From contig NZ_BAAAXV010000009.1 of NCBI RefSeq assembly GCF_039535785.1, positions 2,046,001 to 2,110,000 on the forward strand: a DNA stretch of 64,000 nt, written 5' to 3'. Below the pieces are notes generated by a model. The model ran no database searches. It was not told where the DNA came from and worked only from the letters and a program-made list of their open reading frames with translations. Origin of the DNA: Nonomuraea helvata (GTDB lineage Bacteria; Actinomycetota; Actinomycetes; Streptosporangiales; Streptosporangiaceae). A program made the position numbers and the translations under genes. Shown here piece after piece: positions 1-7,981 of the stretch. Numbering within the stretch: position 1 is the stretch's first letter; each line of letters opens with the position of its first letter.

Positions 1-79
1 CCACGAGCGCGGCGATCTTCCAGCGCAGCGACCTCCAGTTGAGCGGCCCACGTGCCGCCCGGGCGATGGCCTGTCCCAC
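1..79 (-). CDS. Sensor histidine kinase, N-terminal start only (partial)
   Basis: The reading frame begins with GTG one base after the TGA of the response regulator and runs off the left edge. The visible residues (VGQAIARAARG, then WRSLRWKIAALV) are a basic cytoplasmic start leading into a hydrophobic stretch, as at the N-terminus of membrane sensor kinases. Position and spacing argue that it is the partner kinase of the adjacent response regulator in one operon. No kinase domain is inside the window, so the assignment rests on context. Confidence 0.55.
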   Translation of the reverse strand, partial: MGQAIARAARGPLNWRSLRWKIAALV

Positions 80-80
80 G

Positions 81-782
81 TCAGCGCCGCAGCTTGTAAC
101 CGAAACCGCGCACCGTCTCGATCCGGTCGGCGCCGATCTTCTTGCGCAGCCGCTGCACACACAGGTCGACGACGCGGCTGTCCCCGTCCCAGCCGTAATC
201 CCAGACGTTGCGCAACAGTGTCTGCCGGTCCAGCACGATCCCCGGATTCGCCGCGAACTCCAGCAGCAGGCGCAGCTCGGTGGGAGCGAGCGCGACCGGC
301 TCGCCGGCGCGGCGCACCACCAGGCCCTGGGGATCGACGGTCAGGTCCCCGAAGACCAGGTCGCCGGCACCGCCGTCGGCCGGCCCGGCGACCTGGCCGA
401 GGCGCGGGGCGAAGGAGGCCCGTCGCAGCAGGGAACGGATCCTGGCCACCAGCACGGAGGTGTCGACCGGCTTGACGACGTAGTCGTCGGCCCCCGCCTC
501 CAGCCCCGACACCACGTCCAGGGCGTCACCACGTGCGGACATCATCAGGATCGGCACCAGGCTCCACTCCCTGACCTGCCGGCACAGCCCGATGCCGTCC
601 AGCCCCGGCAGCATCACGTCCAGCAGGAGCACGTCGTGCCGCCGCTCCCTGAACAGTTCGAGACCGGTCAGGCCGTCGCCGGCGGTGCTCACGTGATAGC
701 CGTAGCGCTCCAGCACCATCCCGACCGACTTGCGGATCACCTCGTCGTCCTCGACGAGCAGGACGGTCACCGAAGCCGACAT
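81..782 (-). CDS. OmpR/PhoB-family response regulator
   Basis: 233 residues, the usual length for this family. The receiver domain fills about residues 5-120: acidic pair E11-D13, phosphoacceptor D55 in LLLDVMLPG, and K104 in YVVKP. The C-terminal winged helix (about 140-230) ends with RGFGYKLRR, a typical OmpR ending. It would act as a transcription factor phosphorylated by the kinase that starts immediately downstream. The two genes form a regulator-first operon transcribed leftward. The target genes cannot be told from the sequence. Confidence 0.95.
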   Translation of the reverse strand: MSASVTVLLVEDDEVIRKSVGMVLERYGYHVSTAGDGLTGLELFRERRHDVLLLDVMLPGLDGIGLCRQVREWSLVPILMMSARGDALDVVSGLEAGADDYVVKPVDTSVLVARIRSLLRRASFAPRLGQVAGPADGGAGDLVFGDLTVDPQGLVVRRAGEPVALAPTELRLLLEFAANPGIVLDRQTLLRNVWDYGWDGDSRVVDLCVQRLRKKIGADRIETVRGFGYKLRR

Positions 783-863
783 TGCTCCCCAAAAGCTGAC
801 GTACTAATCACAAGACCATACAAGGATGCGCTCTGCGGGCATCCACCACACATCGGCCATGTA

Positions 864-1199
864 TCAGCCAGGAATCACCGGCCCGAGTGAGGCGTCGGCC
901 GGCGTCCTGATCCGGGCGTACATCCTGCGCAGACCGGGACCGGGCTCCAGGCCCAGATCGTCGTCCAGCAACCGGGCGATCCGCCGGTAGGCCGACAGGG
1001 CCTCCGCGCGGCGGCCGTCGCGGTCGAGGGCCCACATCAGCAACTCCCACAACCGCTCGCGACAGGGCTCCGCCGCCGTCGCGAGCGTCAGCTCGGCGAT
1101 CGCCTCGCCACATTCGCCCTGTTCGATGTCGAGCGCCCAGCGCTCCTCCACGGCCGACGCGCGCCGCTGCTCGAGGCAGGCATGGCGGGACCCCGTCGG
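864..1199 (-). pseudogene. SARP/AfsR-type regulator, C-terminal BTAD fragment
   Basis: The open frame encodes only the back half of a bacterial transcriptional activation domain: CLEQRRASAVEERW, then GECGEAIAELT, RERLWELLMWAL and LDDDLGLEPGPGLRRMYARI, all typical of SARP regulators. A TAG lies in frame at 1200-1202, just upstream of the first recognisable BTAD residues, so the DNA-binding winged helix is missing. This is most simply a truncated pseudogene. A full SARP is about 250 residues (compare the intact one ending at 9137). Confidence 0.75.
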
Positions 1200-1361
1200 C
1201 TACGAGCGCTCCGGTGCCGCGAGAGCAACCGCCTGCGTGCCTTCATGAGCTGGCTGACCCTGCGGACGCCGGAGCGTGAAGCACTGGAGGCCGACCCGGT
1301 CGTGGGGGAGATCTGGCAGGACGTGAGCCGGCGCATGGCGGTGCCCCCAGGGGCGACATGA
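1182..1361 (+). pseudogene. Small 59-codon ORF or gene remnant beside the SARP break
   Basis: An ATG-initiated frame of 59 codons with good codon bias begins at the point where the SARP fragment is broken off and runs the opposite way. Its C-terminal half (SWLTLRTPEREALEADPVV, then GEIWQDVSRRM) looks like real protein, but I do not recognise the family. No convincing ribosome binding site is seen. It could be the tail of a gene joined here by the same rearrangement that truncated the SARP gene, or a chance frame. Confidence 0.25.
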
Positions 1362-1371
1362 GCCCGCCACC

Positions 1372-2340
1372 TCACTGAGGCTCGCCCACGGCCGTCCGCC
1401 CGCGGCGGATGAGGTATTCGGCGGTCGCGAGGGCGGCCGCGCCGAGCAGGACCTCGCTGATGACGGAGATCAGGCGGCTGGCCAGGGCCACCGCCGCGGC
1501 GGCCGGGGCGGGCAGCACCACGGTCAGCGCGGCCGTGAGCACCGCCTCGCGGACGCCGATGCCGTCGGGGATGAACACGCTCGCGATGCCGACCGACGTG
1601 GCGAGCGTGAACGCGCCGACGCACAGCGCGAGGGAGCGTGACGGGGAGGCCCCCATCGCGATGGCCAGGGGCCACAGGTGCAGCCCTGTGACCACCCACG
1701 ACAGGCTCTGCCAGGCGACGGCGAGCCGTACTCCCCGGACCGACGCGGCCTTGGCCGCCGCAGGACGGCGCAGCAGCCGCAGCAGCAGCGCGGAGCCCTG
1801 GTTGACGATCTGCGGATGCACCAGGACGAGGACGATGAGCACGGCGGCTCCGGCCAGCCACACCGCCCGGGCGCCCAGCATCTGCACGCCCGCGAGCAGC
1901 CCCACCGTGAACCCGCTCAGCAGCACCAGGCTCATGACGAGCGCCGCCACGCTGATCAGCCTGCCGAAGGTGACGCCGTTGGCCGTGGCCACCTTGGTGG
2001 CGGCGAACATGCCGGGCACCCGTCCCGGCAGGTACTTGGACAGGAAGCCGACGAAGAAGATCCGCACCACCCGTGGCTCGCTGACAGGGGGGCCGGTCTC
2101 CAGCAGCACGACACGCCAGGCGAGGAACCCGAACGACAGTCCCGCCATGCTCGCCAGCAGCGCGCCGCCCAGCAGGAGGCTGATCTGCCCGGCGTCGCGC
2201 CGGGTGAACAGGACGGCGACCACGCCCCAGTCCAGCCGGGACAGCGTCAGCGCGATCGCGGCCACGACGGCGAGGGCGAACGCGGCGACCAGCGCCCGCC
2301 TCACCGGGCGCGGCAGCCGGGGAAGCCTGATCGCTCTCAC
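1372..2340 (-). CDS. Lysylphosphatidylglycerol synthase TM-region / UPF0104-like membrane protein
   Basis: A 322-residue integral membrane protein with about eight hydrophobic segments. The pattern SKYLPGRVPG in the first third and the late segment VFIPDGIGVREAVL are typical of the flippase-like family (lysylphosphatidylglycerol synthase transmembrane region, AglD-like). The GTG start at 2340 overlaps the glycosyltransferase stop (GTGA), so the two are probably translationally coupled. Members next to glycosyltransferases are usually assumed to move or accommodate lipid-linked sugars. Here that is inference from neighbours. Confidence 0.85.
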   Translation of the reverse strand: MRAIRLPRLPRPVRRALVAAFALAVVAAIALTLSRLDWGVVAVLFTRRDAGQISLLLGGALLASMAGLSFGFLAWRVVLLETGPPVSEPRVVRIFFVGFLSKYLPGRVPGMFAATKVATANGVTFGRLISVAALVMSLVLLSGFTVGLLAGVQMLGARAVWLAGAAVLIVLVLVHPQIVNQGSALLLRLLRRPAAAKAASVRGVRLAVAWQSLSWVVTGLHLWPLAIAMGASPSRSLALCVGAFTLATSVGIASVFIPDGIGVREAVLTAALTVVLPAPAAAAVALASRLISVISEVLLGAAALATAEYLIRRGRTAVGEPQ

Positions 2341-3419
2341 TCGCGCGTCCCAGCCGACGGCACCGGGGACAGGCCGGTCCTGACCGGTTCTCCCTGCCGG
2401 CGGCCCAGCTCGTAGGCGACACGCAGCAGCCCCACGCAGGCGCCGAGGAAGAAGGCCGTGTGGAAGCAGAGCTGCATCCAGCCGACCCACAGCGCGAAAC
2501 GGGCGCCTCGATACCGGCGGGCGAACCCGATGAACCGGCGGTTCATCCAGAGGAACACCCCGAGCGTCGCCGCCGGCACAGCCAGCAGCCAGGGGCTGAC
2601 GAGCGCGAGCGGCAGGGTGAGGAAGGTGGCCGTCGCCGAAGCGGAGGAGACCCGTGGTGGTTTGCGACGCTTGTGCTGCCCTGTCCCGATCATGTTGAGC
2701 TGGAAGCCGACCTTGCCCTCGCCACGCAGCCGCCGCGCCCGGACCATGATCACCGGCAGCGTGGTGGACCGGACGAAGCGCTCCGCCAGGCACCCCCAGA
2801 ACCGGTCCTCGTCGTCCGCCTTGGTGACCACGGAGGTGGTCACCACCAGCCGGTAACGGGCCGGGACGCGCGTGCCGAACTCGAAGTCCTCGCCGTCGCG
2901 CAGCCGTTCGTCCAGCCGTCCCGTCTCCTCGAAGACGTGGCGCGGGATCAGGGTGCAGGACAGGAACGTCGCCGTGGTCTGGCTGCGCTCGTAGTGCTCG
3001 CACAGCACCCGGTAGCGTTCGACCGGGCCGTCGTCGTACAGCGGCTCGGCGTCGTAGATGCCCTGAACCATGCCGCAGTCCGGCGTCTCCCGGTATGCCT
3101 TGACCGCGTTGTGGATCGCGTCCGGCGCGAGCGCCGTGTCGGAGTCGACGAAGAACAGCAGCGGGGCCGAGCTGCTCGCCACCCCGAGGTTGCGGGCCCC
3201 CGCCGGCCCCTGGTTGCGCGGCGACTCGACGATCGTGCAGGGGAACTCCCGCGCTATCTCGAGCGAGCCGTCCGTGCTGACGTCGTCGACCACGATGACC
3301 TCGGCCGGGCGGTAGGTCTGCGCGTACACCGACTCCAGGCAGGCCCGCAGGGTCTTCCTCTTGTTGTAGTTCGGCACGATGACCGCGACATCACCACGCC
3401 AGGCCATCTCGTCAGGCAT
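2337..3419 (-). CDS. Family-2 glycosyltransferase with C-terminal membrane segments
   Basis: 360 residues. The GT-A nucleotide-sugar domain occupies about residues 8-240: start motif VAVIVPNYNKRKTL, VIVVDDVSTDGS, and the metal-binding DxD in LLFFVDSDTAL. The catalytic-acid region may be DGEDFEFGTR. Two or three hydrophobic segments follow (about 265-335), which would hold it at the membrane. AAGGGAA precedes the ATG. It is coupled to the downstream UPF0104 protein and is a paralogue of the three glycosyltransferases on the other side of the divergent promoter region. The sugar and acceptor are unknown. Confidence 0.9.
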   Translation of the reverse strand: MPDEMAWRGDVAVIVPNYNKRKTLRACLESVYAQTYRPAEVIVVDDVSTDGSLEIAREFPCTIVESPRNQGPAGARNLGVASSSAPLLFFVDSDTALAPDAIHNAVKAYRETPDCGMVQGIYDAEPLYDDGPVERYRVLCEHYERSQTTATFLSCTLIPRHVFEETGRLDERLRDGEDFEFGTRVPARYRLVVTTSVVTKADDEDRFWGCLAERFVRSTTLPVIMVRARRLRGEGKVGFQLNMIGTGQHKRRKPPRVSSASATATFLTLPLALVSPWLLAVPAATLGVFLWMNRRFIGFARRYRGARFALWVGWMQLCFHTAFFLGACVGLLRVAYELGRRQGEPVRTGLSPVPSAGTRE

Positions 3420-3457
3420 GTCGGTTCCCTTCGTCGATCAGGTCTGGCCCGCGCCGG

Positions 3458-4681
3458 TCAGGACACCGACATGACCATGCGCTGGGCCCGATGGTCGGAC
3501 AGCCCCTCGGAGCCGGGCAGCTCGTAGCTGTGCACCGTCACGTCGGGGGTGGTGTACAGCCAGTCGATCCGCCACAGCTCGGCGGTCCCGGCCAGGTACG
3601 TCGCCGGATAGAGGGACGAGAGCGCGGGCGTCCGGTCCACCAGCCTCTCGGGGAGCAGGCGGCGGATGCCCATCGCCGGGGAGGTGTTCAGGTCGCCGGC
3701 GAGCACCGCGGGATTCGGGTTGGCCGCGATGTCCGCGCTGATGGCGCGGTAACTCGCCTCCCGCCGGAGGGTCCGGCTGAAGTTGATGTCGCGGGACTCG
3801 GCGCTGTACAGCCGCCATTCGAGCGGGGGCTGGGAGATCTGCCCGTCGTAGAAGGAGACGACCTTGCCGTTCACGTCGATGTCGGTGCGCAGGGTCTCGA
3901 CCGTGTAGCCCTCCGGCCAGTCCCGCAGCGCCTCGGGGATCGGCTTCTGGTCGGCCGGCAGCCACGGGCGCATGTCCAGGCCGCGGTGCCCGACGATCGG
4001 GAACCGCGAGAGCGTGATCTGCTCGCCGGACACCGCGACGTGGTAGCCGGGGAACTCGCGGCGCAGCTCCGCCAGCTTGTCGATGCGCAGCGCCAGGTCG
4101 GCCGTCCAGCGCTGCGAGCGCATGTTCCCCGCCCCGGTGTCCACGTACAGGTACTCCATCAGCAGGTAGACGTCGGCGTTCAGCTTGTGCAGGTAGGCGT
4201 AGAACCCGGGCGAGTACCGGTCGCCCTCGGCGGTGCGCCAGTCCTGGTCCCAGAACTCGGTGTTCCAGGCGGCCACGGTGATGGCCCCCGGGCCTGCGGG
4301 GGGCGGCGTGTACCAGAGGGTGGCGTAGTTGACTCCGCTCCGCCCGGCGCCCAGCACCGCGGTGACCAGCAGCAGCGACATGATCCGCCAGCGGACCGGC
4401 CGGGCCAGCGGCGCCACGGCCATCAGCAGCGCGGGGACCGCCAGGAACATCAGCGGCGGGATCAGCTCGAGCGGCGCCCACAGGGAGGTGCGCCCGCTCG
4501 CCAGCAGGTGGCAGAGGACGAAGAGCAGCCATGCCACCGAGGCGGTCACGACCAGCTTGGTGCCCCAGCACCAGCGCCGCCGCGGGCGGACGAAACGCCG
4601 GACGCGCGTCGCCCAGTCCCTCTCGGGCTGGGGCGGCGCGCTGGTGAGCTGTTCCTCGATCGCTGCGTCCCGGTCGCTCAT
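3458..4681 (-). CDS. Membrane-anchored endonuclease/exonuclease/phosphatase (EEP) family protein
   Basis: 407 residues from the ATG at 4681, chosen because GAGGA lies 8 bases upstream; an earlier ATG at 4711 has poorer spacing. Three hydrophobic segments in the first 130 residues are followed by an extracytoplasmic EEP domain. It has the N of AAWNTEFWDQ, GD-N in LAGDLNTSPAMG, and the SDH catalytic end in GLSDHRAQ. EEP domains hydrolyse phosphodiesters (nucleic acids, sphingomyelin, inositol phosphates). Its place beside glycosyltransferases suggests a cell-surface phosphodiester substrate, which is inference. A close paralogue ends at 9156. Confidence 0.85.
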   Translation of the reverse strand: MSDRDAAIEEQLTSAPPQPERDWATRVRRFVRPRRRWCWGTKLVVTASVAWLLFVLCHLLASGRTSLWAPLELIPPLMFLAVPALLMAVAPLARPVRWRIMSLLLVTAVLGAGRSGVNYATLWYTPPPAGPGAITVAAWNTEFWDQDWRTAEGDRYSPGFYAYLHKLNADVYLLMEYLYVDTGAGNMRSQRWTADLALRIDKLAELRREFPGYHVAVSGEQITLSRFPIVGHRGLDMRPWLPADQKPIPEALRDWPEGYTVETLRTDIDVNGKVVSFYDGQISQPPLEWRLYSAESRDINFSRTLRREASYRAISADIAANPNPAVLAGDLNTSPAMGIRRLLPERLVDRTPALSSLYPATYLAGTAELWRIDWLYTTPDVTVHSYELPGSEGLSDHRAQRMVMSVS

Positions 4682-4864
4682 CAACACCATCCTCGGTGGG
4701 TCGGCCGCCATCGAACGTACTCAGGAGTCCTTGTCGCATCCTTGTCAGCGGCCGCCGCCAGGAGAGGCGATCGGCTCGGCGGGCGCGACAAGAATGGGAC
4801 AAGCCGCCGTGTCTAGCGTGAACCGAACATTCGGAACAACGAGCTCTAGCTGATGGAGCACATC
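4682..4864. promoter_or_regulatory. Divergent promoter region of the glycosyltransferase/EEP cluster
   Basis: This is the only non-coding gap between the left-going and right-going halves of the cluster, so it must hold both promoters. A short inverted repeat CCGAA-CA-TTCGG lies at about 4823-4834. GGAG six bases before the ATG at 4865 decides the start of the right-hand gene. No clear -10/-35 pair can be read with confidence. Confidence 0.5.
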
Positions 4865-5872
4865 ATGAGTCGGGAGCACCCGCTAGTCTCGGTCATCATC
4901 CCCAGCTACAACCGGTCCGACGTGTTGCGACTCTGCCTGGATGCGGTGAAAGAACAGACTTATCCGCATATCGAGGTCATCGTGGTGGATGACTGCGGCA
5001 CCGAGGACGCGGCGCTGGTGGCCGCGTCCAAGGGCGCCAAGGTGGTGCGCACCAGGGTCAACGGCGGCCCGACTCCCGCGCGCAACCTCGGCGCCGAGCA
5101 CGCCGCAGGGGAGATCCTGTTCTTTCTCGACGCCGACATCGCCCTCGATCCGGACGCCGTGGAGAACGCGGTGCGGATACTGGGGGCCCACCCGGAGATC
5201 GGCGCCCTGGGCGGCATCCTGCGGCCCGAGTCGCTGGCGTCCCAGAGCCTGGCCGCCCAGTACCGCGCCGTGCAGATGCACCGCTGGTGGATGCCGGCCC
5301 ACCGGCCGACCCTGGAGCTGCACGCGGCCGTGCTCGCCGTACCGGCCAAGGTGTTCGCCGAGGTCGGCCCCTTCGACCCGCGCTTGCGCGAGACCGTCTC
5401 CTCCGACTACCGCATCCGCGTGACGCGGTCCTACGGGGTGAAGCTGAGCGACGCGATCCGCGGCCGCAAGGACCACGACGCCACCCTGCGGACGATCCTG
5501 CGCAAGGTGTTCCGCCGCGCACGCATCAGCGCGATGGACTGGCGCAAGGGAGAGACACCCGGGGACTCCGTGCCCCGCGCGATCGGCGGCGTCCTGCTGC
5601 TCGCCGCGGCCCCGGCGCTCGCCCTGCCGATAGTGGCGGGCCGCCGCGGCGCACTCGTCCCGGCGGCGCTCGTCGCCGCCGCCATCGCCCTGGACGCCGA
5701 CACCCACCGCTTCGCCTACGTCCAGCGGGGCATACCGTTCGGCGTCTACTTCTCCGGCGTCCATCTCGCCGTCACCTTCACCGGCGCCCTCGGCGGAGCG
5801 ATGGGCGTCCTGCACCGTTTCGTGCTTTCCCGCCTGGAGAGTCCCGCCCCGATCTTCACGGCCCAGGACTGA
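4865..5872 (+). CDS. Family-2 glycosyltransferase
   Basis: 335 residues from the ATG at 4865, which has GGAG at the right distance; the ATG at 4853 has none. The GT-A domain shows VSVIIPSYNRSDVL, VIVVDDCGTED and the DxD motif in LFFLDADIAL. Two hydrophobic stretches lie near residues 240-310. The C-terminal pattern (HRFAYVQRGIPFGVYF, then SGVHLAVTFTGALGG) is shared with the next two genes, so the three probably arose by tandem duplication. The donor sugar is unknown. Confidence 0.9.
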   Translation: MSREHPLVSVIIPSYNRSDVLRLCLDAVKEQTYPHIEVIVVDDCGTEDAALVAASKGAKVVRTRVNGGPTPARNLGAEHAAGEILFFLDADIALDPDAVENAVRILGAHPEIGALGGILRPESLASQSLAAQYRAVQMHRWWMPAHRPTLELHAAVLAVPAKVFAEVGPFDPRLRETVSSDYRIRVTRSYGVKLSDAIRGRKDHDATLRTILRKVFRRARISAMDWRKGETPGDSVPRAIGGVLLLAAAPALALPIVAGRRGALVPAALVAAAIALDADTHRFAYVQRGIPFGVYFSGVHLAVTFTGALGGAMGVLHRFVLSRLESPAPIFTAQD

Positions 5873-5902
5873 GCGGCGATGCAGGTCAGAAGGAGGACCC
5901 CG

Positions 5903-6934
5903 ATGACGCCGCAGGTACGGCCACTGGTCTCGGTCATCGTGCCGAACTACAACTACGCCCGCACGCTCGACCTGTGCCTGAGCGCGCTGGAGCGGCAGAC
6001 GTACCCGCACATCGAGGTGATCGTCGTCGACGACCGCAGCACCGACGACTCGGTGGAGATCGCCCACCGGCACGGCGTGCGGGTCGTGGTCACCGACACC
6101 AACATCGGCGCCCCGGCGGCACGCAACCTGGGCGTCGAGCACGCGCGCGGGGAGGTGCTGTTCTTCCTCGACTCGGACCTGGCGCTGGCCGAGGACGTGG
6201 TCGAGTACGCAGTGGAGCTGCTCACCTCCGACCCCACCCTCGGGGTGGTGTGCGGAACCTACGACCCGGAGCCGCTGATCCCGGACAGCCTCGTGGAGCG
6301 GTACCGCAGCCTCCAGCTGCACTACTGGATCTCCGGTGACGAGGGCGAGATCACCACGATCTACTCCGCGCTGTTCGCCATGCGGGCGGAGGTCTTCCGC
6401 GAGGTGGGCCCGCTGAACCCCGCGCTGCGGCACAGCGAGAACGCCGAGTACGGTCACCGCGTCACGCAGCGGTACCGCATCGTGCTGGACAACCGGATCA
6501 GGGGCAGGCACGACCACGACGACCGCCTCGGTGTGGTGCTGTCGAAGTTCTTCCACCGCGCGCGCCTGCACATCCCGCTGTACCTGCGCCGCCCGGACTT
6601 CAACGGCGGCCCGACCAACAGCAGCCGGGGCTGGGGCTCGCTCGCCGCCCTGTTCGCCGTGCTCACCGCCCCGCTGCCGGTGCTGCTCGGCCCGGCCTGG
6701 CTGGTCGCGCCGGTCGCGCTGCTGGCCGGCTCGATCGCGGCGGACCTCGGCATGTACCGCTTCGTCCGGCGTTACGCCGGCATCTGGTTCACCCTCTACT
6801 TCACCGCGGTCCACTTCCTGGTGAACGTCACCGTCGCGGTGGCGGTGTTCGCCGGCGCCGCCCAGTGCCTGCTGTCCAGCCGGTTCAGGCACACGTACGA
6901 CATCCCGGCCTACCCCACGTCGGCGGAGGTGTGA
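5903..6934 (+). CDS. Family-2 glycosyltransferase
   Basis: 343 residues. AAGGAGGA at 5890-5897 fixes the start at 5903 rather than at the upstream ATG at 5879. Motifs: VSVIVPNYNYARTL, VIVVDDRSTDDS and DSD in LFFLDSDLAL. A C-terminal membrane region contains MYRFVRRYAG and AVHFLVNVT. It is very similar to the next gene across its length. It lies 30 bases after one glycosyltransferase and directly before another, clearly in one operon. It probably adds a sugar to a lipid-linked or surface acceptor at the inner membrane face. Confidence 0.92.
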   Translation: MTPQVRPLVSVIVPNYNYARTLDLCLSALERQTYPHIEVIVVDDRSTDDSVEIAHRHGVRVVVTDTNIGAPAARNLGVEHARGEVLFFLDSDLALAEDVVEYAVELLTSDPTLGVVCGTYDPEPLIPDSLVERYRSLQLHYWISGDEGEITTIYSALFAMRAEVFREVGPLNPALRHSENAEYGHRVTQRYRIVLDNRIRGRHDHDDRLGVVLSKFFHRARLHIPLYLRRPDFNGGPTNSSRGWGSLAALFAVLTAPLPVLLGPAWLVAPVALLAGSIAADLGMYRFVRRYAGIWFTLYFTAVHFLVNVTVAVAVFAGAAQCLLSSRFRHTYDIPAYPTSAEV

Positions 6935-7981
6935 GTGATGACCGAGCACCTGCCCCTGGTGTCGGCGATCGTCCCCAACTACAACTACGCCGCCTCACTG
7001 GACCTGTGCCTGCGCGCGATGCAGGCGCAGACCTACCGGCCGATCGAACTGATCGTCGTGGACGACGGCAGCACCGACGACTCGGTCGAGGTAGCGCGGC
7101 GGCTCGGCGTGCGGGTCGTCCGCACCGAGCAGAACATGGGGGTGGCCGGTGCGCGGAATCTCGGGGCCGCGCACGCGCGTGGTGAGATCCTGGTGTTCGT
7201 GGACTCCGACGTGGCCCCCTACCCCGACGCCGTGGAGGTGGCGGTGGCCATGCTCGCCGCCGATCCGGGGCTCGGAGCGGTGTGCAGCATCCACGACCCC
7301 GAGCCGCTGATCCGCGACAGCCTCGTCGAGGAGTACCGCGCACTGCAGTACCACTACTGGACGGCCAGCTCCGAGGGGCCCATCTCGTTCCTGTTCCCGG
7401 CGATGATGGCGATGCCGCGCCGCGTGTTCGACGACATCGGGCCGTTCAACACGCGGCTGCGCGAGACCGAGGAGGTCGACTACGGCCACCGCCTCACCCA
7501 GCGGTACGGGATGGTGCTCACGACCGCGGTGCGCTCGCGGCACGACCACGACGACAAGCTCTTCAAGCTGCTGCGCAAGCTGTACCGGCGCGGCGGCGCC
7601 CGGGTGCCGCTGTACGCGCGGCGGCGGCGTTTCGCCCGCGGGTTCGAGACCTCCAACCGGGCCGGCGGCAGCCTTGCCGCGCTGGCGGCGGTGGCCGCGC
7701 TCCCGGTGGCGGTGCTCCTCGGCCCGGTCGGCGCCGCGCTGCCGGCCCTCGCCCTGGCCGTGTCGCTGCTGGCCGACCTCGGCATGTACCGCTTCGTGCT
7801 GCGCAGGCGCGGCCCGCTGTTCCTGCTCTATTTCGGCGCCGTGCACTTCCTGGTGAACGTCACCATCGCGGCCGGGGTGGCGGCCGGGGTCGCGCGGTGG
7901 CTGGTCTCGGCGAGGTTCCGCCGGCTCTACGACGCCGACCTGACCATGCGCCCCTCGGCCGCCGGGGAGGCCGCCACGTGA
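6935..7981 (+). CDS. Family-2 glycosyltransferase
   Basis: 348 residues if it begins at GTG 6935; ATG 6938 is equally possible, with GGAGG at 6925-6929. Motifs: VSAIVPNYNYAASL, LIVVDDGSTDDS and the DxD motif in LVFVDSDVAP. The C-terminal membrane region has MYRFVLRRRG and AVHFLVNVT, shared with the preceding paralogue. Its stop overlaps the GTG of the EEP gene (GTGA at 7978-7981), so the phosphodiesterase is made in step with the transferases. Confidence 0.92.
   Translation: MMTEHLPLVSAIVPNYNYAASLDLCLRAMQAQTYRPIELIVVDDGSTDDSVEVARRLGVRVVRTEQNMGVAGARNLGAAHARGEILVFVDSDVAPYPDAVEVAVAMLAADPGLGAVCSIHDPEPLIRDSLVEEYRALQYHYWTASSEGPISFLFPAMMAMPRRVFDDIGPFNTRLRETEEVDYGHRLTQRYGMVLTTAVRSRHDHDDKLFKLLRKLYRRGGARVPLYARRRRFARGFETSNRAGGSLAALAAVAALPVAVLLGPVGAALPALALAVSLLADLGMYRFVLRRRGPLFLLYFGAVHFLVNVTIAAGVAAGVARWLVSARFRRLYDADLTMRPSAAGEAAT

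Noticed and set aside
4883..6949. 688-codon minus-strand frame opposite two glycosyltransferase genes
   Set aside because: Composition (His, Asp, Gln, Gly, Arg) is that of the antisense frame of high-GC genes; the plus strand has complete catalytic motifs.
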